Shown: positions 1 through 5,164 of the stretch, piece by piece
Numbering within the stretch: the stretch's first letter is position 1
How the letters are laid out: each line of letters begins with the position of its first letter
NCBI GenBank assembly: GCA_905479535.1
Contig: CAJQMW010000494.1
Coordinates: forward strand, 1-11,419
DNA length: 11,419 nucleotides
From: an uncultured Maribacter sp.
GTDB taxonomy: Bacteria; Bacteroidota; Bacteroidia; Flavobacteriales; Flavobacteriaceae
Reading direction: 5' to 3'
Notes under the pieces: generated by a model
The model's input: the letters and a program-made list of their open reading frames with translations, nothing else
Database searches by the model: none
Told to the model about the DNA's origin: nothing
Translations under genes and position numbers: made by a program

Positions 1-223
1 GGTAAATCATTTGGTCCAAGGTAATAGGAAGCGTGGTTTCGTGGCCGGCCATAACATTACTTGCCGAATCGCCGACAAGAATGACGTCTACTTTGGCGGC
101 ATCCACGATTTTTGCCATAGAGTAATCGTAGGCCGTGAGCATGGATATCTTTTCTCCGTTCTTTTTCATGTCCACCAAGGACTTTACCGTTACTCTTTTG
201 TACTCTTTTTTAGCTATGGACAT
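1..223 (-). CDS. panB: Ketopantoate hydroxymethyltransferase, N-terminal part (runs off left edge)
   Basis: The first 74 codons of 3-methyl-2-oxobutanoate hydroxymethyltransferase, a cytoplasmic enzyme. It transfers a one-carbon unit from methylene-tetrahydrofolate to 2-oxoisovalerate, the first committed step of pantothenate (hence CoA) synthesis. Reading the minus strand from the ATG at 223-221 gives MSIAKKEYKRVTV, then the family hallmarks MLTAYD (residues 29-33 region), VGDSASN (50-56; D52 is the expected metal/substrate aspartate) and GHETTLPIT (60-68), all close to Bacteroidota PanB. The C-terminal two thirds lie outside the window. It is divergent from the NTF2-like gene at 353, with 129 bp between them, and I found no clear TAnnTTTG box for it. 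Identification is strong; only the start region is visible. Confidence 0.95.
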   Translation of the reverse strand, partial: MSIAKKEYKRVTVKSLVDMKKNGEKISMLTAYDYSMAKIVDAAKVDVILVGDSASNVMAGHETTLPITLDQMIY

Positions 224-352
224 TGAGTTGTATTTAAGGTCGATAAAAATAAGGAGTTTTGTCGAGAATGTGGATTTCTTCCTAGAATGGTATTTATGGG
301 CCAGTGACAAAGAATATACTTATTTTTAGAGTGATTTCTAAAATGACCGCTT

Positions 353-811
353 ATGAAAGGACTATTTACAATTCTTTATTTTTGCATGTGTACCATTTTA
401 TGCGCCCAGACTCCAAAGGAGGAAGTGAAAAATACCGTCAAGGATTTTTTTAAGTCTTTTCATGCACAAGATTCTGTGGGAATGCAAAAAACAGTGCATG
501 ATGATGTGGTTTTACAGACCATTGGCGCAGGAAAGGATGGTGTTCAACGCATCCGAACCGAGAATTTTGATGACCTCATACGGTCCATAACCAGTATTCC
601 CGATTCCGTAAAATTTGAGGAGCGCATTTTGGACTATTCCGTACAAATAGACGGGGCCATGGCCAACGCGTGGACGCCCTATGAGTTTTGGCTCAACAAT
701 GAATTTCATCATTGCGGCGTAAATTCCTTTCAGCTATTTAAGGAAGCGGGCACCTGGAAAATTATTTATCTCATTGATACGCGTAGGAGGGAAGGTTGCC
801 AACAACAATAA
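353..811 (+). CDS. Secreted NTF2-like / SnoaL-like protein
   Basis: A 152-residue protein starting with a short basic-hydrophobic signal peptide (about residues 1-18, MKGLFTILYFCMCTILCA-QT). A signal peptidase I site is more likely than a lipobox because the residue before Cys17 is Leu. The mature part begins with a helix (KEEVKNTVKDFFKSFHAQD) and ends with strands (NSFQLFKEAGTWKIIYLIDTRR). This is the pattern of NTF2-like cone-fold proteins of the lumazine-binding-like/DUF4440-like kind common in Bacteroidota. Such proteins are usually periplasmic and of unknown ligand; no catalytic residues can be assigned. It stands alone, divergent from panB. The fold call is by pattern recognition; the biological role is unknown. 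Confidence 0.8.
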   Translation: MKGLFTILYFCMCTILCAQTPKEEVKNTVKDFFKSFHAQDSVGMQKTVHDDVVLQTIGAGKDGVQRIRTENFDDLIRSITSIPDSVKFEERILDYSVQIDGAMANAWTPYEFWLNNEFHHCGVNSFQLFKEAGTWKIIYLIDTRRREGCQQQ

Positions 812-889
812 GAATTTTTAGACGTTTCTTATTTTTAAATGTCTTAAGATTCGATTGTACAAGGCTTTCCTTTTTTTAGGTTGTCCGGA

Positions 890-927
890 CACGAATTCCA
901 CGAATTGGCACTAAATTTTGGCAAATT
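890..927. repeat. Degenerate 9-10 bp tandem repeat (CACGAATT-type)
   Basis: The gene-free 227 bp between 811 and 1039 contains CACGAATT at 890-897 and again at 899-906, followed by decayed copies CACTAAATT (909-917) and GCAAATT (921-927). Spacing is about 9-12 bp. It resembles CACGAATT-rich intergenic repeats that I recall from Bacteroidota, but that comparison is from memory. No function is visible. Confidence 0.45.
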
Positions 928-1038
928 CTTTTTTGGAATGCAGTACCTGAGATTTAGGATTTTAATTTCTCTGCGGACTTGCCCCGGGAATATTTACTAT
1001 AAAGTCAGATTGTCCATGAATCATTTAATTTTTTTAGT

Positions 1039-1563
1039 ATGAAGTTATTGGGAATAGGGTCACGTATTGATCATCCGGGATTTGGAAAAGGTGTTGTTAC
1101 CAATGTATCTGCCTCCCAATATTGGGTGACTTTTCTGGAGAACGGTTTGGAAACGATTGAAATTGATGGTGAATTCGAAGTCATTGAAACGGTTGAAAAT
1201 GAAGTGGATACCGTTAGTTTTTTTGATGTAGAGAGCTCTTTGGTCACTATTCTTCAAAAATGGAGCGATGCCACGCAACGTGTGGCCATTGCCGACAAAT
1301 GGAAAGGCGGTAACCTTATTTTAGAACCTGGTGAAGCGGGATTGAGCAACAAGGAAATACCCATTGACACCTTTTTTCATAAAATTGTGATGGTGCGCGA
1401 CCGTATAAGGGTCATGGAGCAAAAGATAAACAGCAGTAAAAATTTGGACGATCGGGAGAAGGTGGACCTTCAACAGTACATTACCCGAATTTATGGTAGT
1501 CTTACCACGTTTAATGTGCTATTTAAAAACAAGAGCGACCAGTTTATTGGGGAGCGGAAGTGA
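1039..1563 (+). CDS. Conserved hypothetical protein with Tudor/UvrD-C-like N-terminus
   Basis: A 174-residue soluble protein with no signal peptide or membrane segment. I do not recognise a named family. Residues 5-43 (IGSRIDHPGFGKGVV, then YWVTFLENGLETIEID) have the pattern G-x-V-x-H-P-x-F-G-x-G-x-V followed by short strands and a 'V-F-x-x-G-x-K-x-L' like segment. This resembles the small Tudor-like beta-barrel at the C-terminus of UvrD/PcrA helicases, and CarD-like modules, which bind RNA polymerase. The rest is predicted mostly helical and charged (residues 65-174). The ATG at 1039 is the only sensible start. The gene stands alone, and the accessory block begins immediately after its stop. 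A nucleic-acid or RNA-polymerase associated role is only inference. Confidence 0.7.
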   Translation: MKLLGIGSRIDHPGFGKGVVTNVSASQYWVTFLENGLETIEIDGEFEVIETVENEVDTVSFFDVESSLVTILQKWSDATQRVAIADKWKGGNLILEPGEAGLSNKEIPIDTFFHKIVMVRDRIRVMEQKINSSKNLDDREKVDLQQYITRIYGSLTTFNVLFKNKSDQFIGERK

Positions 1564-1643
1564 TTGATATAAGATCGGTTTCGTTATCGTGTTCGTGTAT
1601 GGTTTGTTGCGTTGGCAATAGGTTAGCAAATAATCGTGAGCTC

Positions 1644-1694
1644 ATAATTCAGAAGCGAGGATTTTCCCTAGGAAAATCAGGCGCAATGAATTAT
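1644..1694. repeat. Structured imperfect palindrome beside the DUF6090 gene
   Basis: Outer arms ATAATTCA (1644-1651) and TGAATTAT (1687-1694) are perfect inverted repeats. Inner arms GATTTTCC (1660-1667) and GGAAAATC (1671-1678) form a second perfect stem around a 3-nt loop. Between them GCG (1655-1657) can pair with CGC (1682-1684). The result is a three-stem interrupted hairpin with asymmetric internal loops, an architecture like a recombination site (attC-like) or a dispersed repeat rather than a simple terminator. It lies directly downstream of the DUF6090 gene and outside its flanking repeat. Confidence 0.6.
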
Positions 1695-1704
1695 AGGACA
1701 CGTT

Positions 1705-1720
1705 GTTGTGCTTTCGTTAT
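1705..1720. repeat. Left copy of inverted repeat flanking the DUF6090 gene
   Basis: GTTGTGCTTTCGTTAT lies 2 bp from the DUF6090 stop codon. Its partner is the inverted copy at 2562-2576, matching at 14 of 15 positions with one single-base gap. The GTTGTGC/GCACAAC end is reminiscent of integron-type core sites (GTTRRRY) but is not a strict match. Confidence 0.6.
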
Positions 1721-1722
1721 TT

Positions 1723-2544
1723 TTATGAATTACAGGCATCCAATTCACCCTCGAGGCGTTTAATAAGATCCTCAGATTGTTCTTTAAGTATATCCATTAT
1801 GCTTAAGTGAACACCACTAATTTGATGTCTATATTTTATATCATTTAATAATTTTAACTTTTCCAATGGATTATCTAGACGTTTTTGTATCTGATTGTTT
1901 AAAAGCGATAGTTCTTTATTATTTTCTTTAAAATTAGCACTTATCCAATCTTTTGATATGATATTTTGAAACAAATTAATCTGTGAATTTGGTATACTAT
2001 GAGTAGAAATTCTCAATACTAATGGAGCAAAATTATTATCAATATAAGAATTATTCTTACTGATTATATCTTCAAATTGACTCAACATTTGATAGTAATT
2101 GAGTATTATATTTTTGACCTCAGAATTTGTAATCACATTCATATGACCAGCTGAAAGCAATTCTTTGTAGGTTGAACTAGATTCCTTAAGTGTCATCCTA
2201 TTATTTAATGTGCTAATTCTCCGGGAAAAATCATTATTTACTAAGAATTTGTTGGATGAATAATAATCATTAATTAATACTTCACTATCTCGTATAACTT
2301 CCAATTCAAATTCTATCTGAGAATTAATGGTGATTATTTGATTTTGCAAATCACTTACTAGGCTTTCAAAGTAAGTGCATTCCTTCTGCCTCTCTTTTCG
2401 TTCTTCTTTCCATAAGTTTATTTGAAGAGCAATTAATATTCCAATAACGACAAGAATTATTTCTCCGATAGCATAAATCAGATATTTACTGAATTTGTTT
2501 TCAGTCAGCATTTTTTGTCTAATTATTCTAAAGAATTTTATCAT
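1723..2544 (-). CDS. DUF6090-type membrane-anchored protein
   Basis: A 273-residue protein with the N-terminus typical of the Flavobacteriia DUF6090 family: basic MIKFFRIIRQ, ENKFSKYLIYAIGEI, then one strongly hydrophobic segment (about residues 21-42) ending ALQINLW. The remainder is a charged, Asn- and Ser-rich, mostly helical domain with likely coiled-coil stretches (45-80 and 215-270). A single-pass inner-membrane topology is expected. Family function is unknown to me. The gene is clearly more AT-rich than its surroundings: hand counts of single 60-base lines give 28% GC (1861-1920) and 20% (2041-2100), against 42% in the S24 gene (5641-5700). Together with the flanking inverted repeats this suggests horizontal acquisition. 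The start is ATG at 2544. Confidence 0.85.
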   Translation of the reverse strand: MIKFFRIIRQKMLTENKFSKYLIYAIGEIILVVIGILIALQINLWKEERKERQKECTYFESLVSDLQNQIITINSQIEFELEVIRDSEVLINDYYSSNKFLVNNDFSRRISTLNNRMTLKESSSTYKELLSAGHMNVITNSEVKNIILNYYQMLSQFEDIISKNNSYIDNNFAPLVLRISTHSIPNSQINLFQNIISKDWISANFKENNKELSLLNNQIQKRLDNPLEKLKLLNDIKYRHQISGVHLSIMDILKEQSEDLIKRLEGELDACNS

Positions 2545-2561
2545 TGGTTTATTGGTTTGTC

Positions 2562-2576
2562 ATAATGAAGCACAAC
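2562..2576. repeat. Right copy of inverted repeat flanking the DUF6090 gene
   Basis: ATAATGAAGCACAAC is the inverted counterpart of 1705-1720 and sits 18 bp upstream of the DUF6090 start codon. Farther out, a second inverted pair TCGTTATC (1581-1588) and GATAACGA (2614-2621) nests around the same block. Confidence 0.6.
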
Positions 2577-2702
2577 GTATAGATAAGTGGAGTTTCAATT
2601 CTATTTATCGGTTGATAACGAAGTTAGGATTTTCCAATTTTTGTTTGAACACATAGCAAGAAATCTTAAAGAAAAGTTTTAAACAATCCCAGCAAAGCAA
2701 TC

Positions 2703-2742
2703 CCCCCTTTGAAGGGGGCAATTCCGAATGAATATCCGGAAT
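2703..2742. repeat. Paired hairpins, probable dispersed repeat
   Basis: CCCCCTT (2703-2709) and AAGGGGG (2712-2718) form a 7-bp GC-rich stem with a 2-nt gap. Immediately beside it ATTCCG (2721-2726) and CGGAAT (2737-2742) form a second stem. CCCCCTTTGAAGGGGG is a motif I recall as recurrent in Bacteroidota intergenic DNA. It lies downstream of the DUF4130 gene and might end that transcript, but no T-run follows. Confidence 0.55.
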
Positions 2743-2847
2743 GGGGATGTTATGGTTGTGACAATCATGACAACACCCCTTAAATATGTCTTCCTCGCGT
2801 TCCTCGTCGGAGACAAAAAGGGGACAATTATAACCATCATCCAAAAT

Positions 2848-3621
2848 CTATGAAACCTTTTTCTCCGAGAGGTATTTCCAATACCGTTTTGGTACATGCT
2901 GCATATGTAGCTTTTTATTAATACGCGATTTAATATTCGTACTCTTAAAATAATTGTTCCAAAGGTCCTGATACTCATATTCCTCATTGGTAAAGGCGCT
3001 ATTCTTATGAATACTATTTCCATAACCTTCCTTGAGGTCCAAGGAAATCAATTCTACTCCCTCTAAATTATAATACAAGCCATATTTCCGTTTTAGGTCA
3101 TAGATAATCCATTGTTGGTCCGCATAGCGGTTGCGAAAATGTTTTGAAATTAAGGGCAGAACATCAAAATCCGGTTCAATATTTGCAAAATATACCTCGT
3201 CTTTCGTCAATTGAAACCGTACAAAAGCCTCCATCCGGTGTTTTTCCCTGCCTACCTTATGTGCCAACTGGTTGATTCGGAGTATGACATCATCCGAGAA
3301 ATCATGGGACTTTTTTTGATTACTGCCCATGAGCTTTTGAATATAATGATAGAGTAGGGGCTCTATTCCCTTTTTTTCACTCAAAAAGGCAAAGTAAATA
3401 TTCTTTACGGCTGAATTACTCTTTTTTTGGATACCTGTCCATACCCGTTTCGCTAAAGCCACGTTGGTAAATACGGTTTCTGTTTCGGCGAACAAACCTT
3501 TTTGTGTCTGTCCGTTCCGTTGAATATCGGCCTGATTCACTTTTTGTTCAAACCCACTAAAAACGGCGGTTAAAAACCCATTAAAGCTGCCGTCATAAAT
3601 AAATGTTTTAGAAGTGTTCAT
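2848..3621 (-). CDS. DUF4130 / TIGR03915-type DNA metabolism protein
   Basis: A 257-residue soluble protein of the 'probable DNA metabolism protein' family (TIGR03915, DUF4130 domain). Family members almost always sit beside a TIGR03916 radical SAM protein, as here. Visible family motifs are FIYDGSFNGFLTAVF (7-21), RVWTGIQKK (59-67), FLSEKKGIEPLLYHYI (79-94), VGREKHRMEAFVRFQ (123-137), IEPDFDVLPLISKHFRNRYADQQW (148-171) and a C-terminal VPKRYWKYLSE. In a large share of genomes the protein is fused to a uracil-DNA-glycosylase-like domain; that domain is absent here, the short version. Two more codons upstream begin with TTG, so the first ATG (3621) is chosen. Biochemical activity is unknown. 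It is last in the operon, 12 bp after the small ORF. Confidence 0.9.
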   Translation of the reverse strand: MNTSKTFIYDGSFNGFLTAVFSGFEQKVNQADIQRNGQTQKGLFAETETVFTNVALAKRVWTGIQKKSNSAVKNIYFAFLSEKKGIEPLLYHYIQKLMGSNQKKSHDFSDDVILRINQLAHKVGREKHRMEAFVRFQLTKDEVYFANIEPDFDVLPLISKHFRNRYADQQWIIYDLKRKYGLYYNLEGVELISLDLKEGYGNSIHKNSAFTNEEYEYQDLWNNYFKSTNIKSRINKKLHMQHVPKRYWKYLSEKKVS

Positions 3622-3633
3622 ATGCAATGCTTT

Positions 3634-3798
3634 TTATTTTTTCAATTTTGTTAAGAACAATATTTTTTTTCTACTCAAACTTCTTTTGACCTTGCTTTTA
3701 AACACGATGTACCTGTAGCCCAAGCGTAAAACAGTTTCACGGCTTTGTTCCAAAAAGTTGAACTGTTCTTGTGAATGTATGTTCTCTAGGTTATTCAT
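3634..3798 (-). CDS. Small basic protein, 54 residues, inside the radical SAM/DUF4130 operon
   Basis: Reading the minus strand from the ATG at 3798-3796 to the TAA at 3636-3634 gives a 54-residue frame. It begins MNNLENIHSQEQFNFLEQSR and ends with a very basic tail (about residues 35-54, rich in Lys/Arg, ending LTKLKK). It starts 6 bp after the radical SAM stop codon and ends 12 bp before the DUF4130 start codon, so it fills what would otherwise be an oddly long gap in the operon. It has an acidic/polar N-terminal half, a short aromatic-hydrophobic middle (RLGYRYIVF) and no signal peptide. I recognise no family. The basic tail would suit nucleic-acid binding, but that is inference. It could also be a chance frame. 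Confidence 0.5.
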   Translation of the reverse strand: MNNLENIHSQEQFNFLEQSRETVLRLGYRYIVFKSKVKRSLSRKKILFLTKLKK

Positions 3799-3804
3799 AT
3801 TATC

Positions 3805-5067
3805 TTAGTTAAAAAGTGATAATTGACTACTATAACTGCTTCTAAACTTCCCAACAGAGGTTTGTAAGATAATTCCCTTAATACGGTCCGCATCTAAATC
3901 CCTACGTTCCCAATGGGGAGAATCGCACAGCATAAAGAATTTGGCCCGGTTGAGGGCAACCCCCATTTTCTTTAGGTGCTCCCAATTCAGTTTTCTAAAT
4001 TTTCGTCCGTTCAAGATTTTATGCACGGATTTCATGCCCACACCTGGAATACGGGCCAGCAATCGTTTGTCCGCCCTGTTAATGTCCACGGGAAAGTGAT
4101 TTAAGTTCCGTAATGCCCAGCTTAGTTTAGGGTCCACTTCAATGTCCAAGTTGGGATGCTCATCGTTCAAGATTTCGTTTACCGCAAAGCCATAAAAACG
4201 AAGGAGCCAATCGGTCTGGTACAATCTATTTTCCCTGAGCATGGGAACCTGTGTGCCAATGGCAGGTAAACGCTTATCATCCGCCACGGGAACATAACCG
4301 GAATAATAGACCCGCTTCATATTATAATTTTTGTAGAAGTGGGTAGCGGAGTACATGATATCCTTATCAGATTCTCCTGTGGCACCTACAATCATTTGCG
4401 TACTTTGTCCCGCAGGCGCATATTTGGGCGTACTTCGTATAATTTTCTTTTCGGATTGGTAACGGACGATTTCATTCTTCACTTTAAGCATGGGCTTTAG
4501 GAAGTCCTCGTGTTTCTTATCCGGTGCCAAGAGTTTAAGACCGGAGATAGTGGGGATTTCTATGTTGACCGATAAACGGTCCGCATACAGTCCGGCCTCG
4601 TACATTAATTCATCACTGGCTCCTGGAATGGATTTTAAATGAATGTACCCGTTAAAATTTTCTTCTTCCCTAAGTTTTTTGGCTACCGCCACCAAGCGTT
4701 CCATCGTGTAATCCGGACTTTTAAAGATGCCCGAGCTTAAAAAAAGACCTTCGATATAATTACGTCTATAAAAGTTGATGGTCAAATCCACTACTTCCTT
4801 AATTTTAAAAGCAGCTCGCTTTACATCGTTACTTTTTCGTGTAACACAATAGGCACAATCAAAAATGCAATGGTTGGTCAATAAAATTTTTAGTAGGGAT
4901 ACACATCTACCATCTTCCGTATAACTATGGCAGATACCTATTCCGGTGCTATCGCCAAGACCTTTGTTCTTATTAGTGCGATTACTACCGCTACTGGAAC
5001 AAGAGACATCGTACTTGGCGGCATCGGCCAAAATGTTCAATTTTTCCTTGATACGTTCAAAGTTCAT
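3805..5067 (-). CDS. Radical SAM DNA modification/repair protein (TIGR03916-type, SplB-like)
   Basis: A 420-residue protein of the 'putative DNA modification/repair radical SAM protein' family. The [4Fe-4S]/SAM motif C-x3-C-x2-C is HCIFDCAYC (Cys67, Cys71, Cys74). Other radical SAM core elements are LFLSSGIF (108-115), a conserved N-I-E strand (168-170) and QMIVGATGESDKDI (224-237). Extra cysteines at 23, 46 and 55 precede the core. A helix-hairpin-helix DNA-binding motif follows at about 336-352 (LLARIPGVGMKSVHKIL), as in the family. The last residues are QLSLF-N (415-420), matching the beta sliding clamp-binding consensus QL(S/D)LF. A repair role is inferred in the family from linkage to uracil-DNA-glycosylase-like proteins; the reaction is not known. 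First gene of the operon, divergent from an S24 regulator; ATG at 5067. Confidence 0.93.
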   Translation of the reverse strand: MNFERIKEKLNILADAAKYDVSCSSSGSNRTNKNKGLGDSTGIGICHSYTEDGRCVSLLKILLTNHCIFDCAYCVTRKSNDVKRAAFKIKEVVDLTINFYRRNYIEGLFLSSGIFKSPDYTMERLVAVAKKLREEENFNGYIHLKSIPGASDELMYEAGLYADRLSVNIEIPTISGLKLLAPDKKHEDFLKPMLKVKNEIVRYQSEKKIIRSTPKYAPAGQSTQMIVGATGESDKDIMYSATHFYKNYNMKRVYYSGYVPVADDKRLPAIGTQVPMLRENRLYQTDWLLRFYGFAVNEILNDEHPNLDIEVDPKLSWALRNLNHFPVDINRADKRLLARIPGVGMKSVHKILNGRKFRKLNWEHLKKMGVALNRAKFFMLCDSPHWERRDLDADRIKGIILQTSVGKFRSSYSSQLSLFN

Positions 5068-5080
5068 AGGTCTTGTATAT

Positions 5081-5146
5081 ATTCCAAAATTATGGATATA
5101 TTCCTAATTATGGAAATAATCCAAATAAAATTTTGGATATAATCCA
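5081..5146. promoter_or_regulatory. Operator array, GGAWATAWTCC palindromes
   Basis: Three near-copies of one palindrome lie in the 97-bp divergent gap: TGGATATATTCC (5093-5104), TGGAAATAATCC (5111-5122) and TGGATATAATCCA (5134-5146, perfect 5-bp arms around ATA). An extra half-site ATTCC is at 5081-5085. Centres are 18 and 23 bp apart. Most half-sites recur every 9-10 bp, placing them on about one helix face. The obvious candidate binder is the adjacent HTH-S24 protein. Confidence 0.7.
5085..5092 (-). promoter_or_regulatory. Predicted -7 box for the radical SAM operon
   Basis: On the minus strand 5092-5085 reads TAATTTTG, a match to the Bacteroidota -7 consensus TAnnTTTG, about 18 bases before the ATG at 5067. 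No good -33 TTG is seen at the usual distance. The box overlaps the outermost operator half-site, so repressor binding there would block it. Confidence 0.45.
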
Positions 5147-5161
5147 TATTTAGTATATTTG
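5131..5161 (+). promoter_or_regulatory. Predicted promoter of the S24 regulator gene
   Basis: TTTTG (5131-5135) and TATATTTG (5154-5161) are separated by 18 bp, a good fit to the Bacteroidota -33/-7 promoter pair. The best operator copy (5134-5146) lies between the two boxes, suggesting autorepression. The ATG at 5165 falls only 3 bp after the -7 box, so the transcript would have almost no leader. Confidence 0.6.
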
Positions 5162-5164
5162 AGT

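Larger units (their letters stand above)
2545..2847. other. Intergenic stretch without a convincing gene
   Basis: About 300 bp between the DUF6090 start and the end of the DUF4130 gene. It holds the right flanking repeat (2562-2576), the outer inverted repeat GATAACGA (2614-2621) and a pair of hairpins (2703-2742). The only long frame (2844-2605, minus) would need a TTG start and runs straight through the hairpin repeat, so I do not call it a gene. Confidence 0.6.

Noticed and set aside
11..226. Plus-strand frame at the left edge
   Set aside because: It is the antisense shadow of panB, which has clear family motifs on the minus strand.
817..848. Possible terminator hairpin after the NTF2-like gene (TTTAGACGTTT against AAATGTCTTAA)
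   Set aside because: The stem has a mismatch and a G-U pair, is AT-rich and lacks a following T-run.
1560..1763. 67-residue plus-strand frame after the 174-residue hypothetical gene
   Set aside because: It overlaps the hairpin element and the end of the DUF6090 gene, and its composition is not protein-like.
2605..2844. Cys/His-rich 79-residue frame on the minus strand after the DUF4130 gene
   Set aside because: It starts only with TTG, reads through the CCCCCTT/AAGGGGG hairpin repeat, and its CHDCHNH-like pattern comes from repetitive DNA. Not enough to call a zinc-binding protein.
2679..3023. 114-residue minus-strand frame overlapping the DUF4130 gene
   Set aside because: Shadow frame; the DUF4130 frame carries the family motifs.
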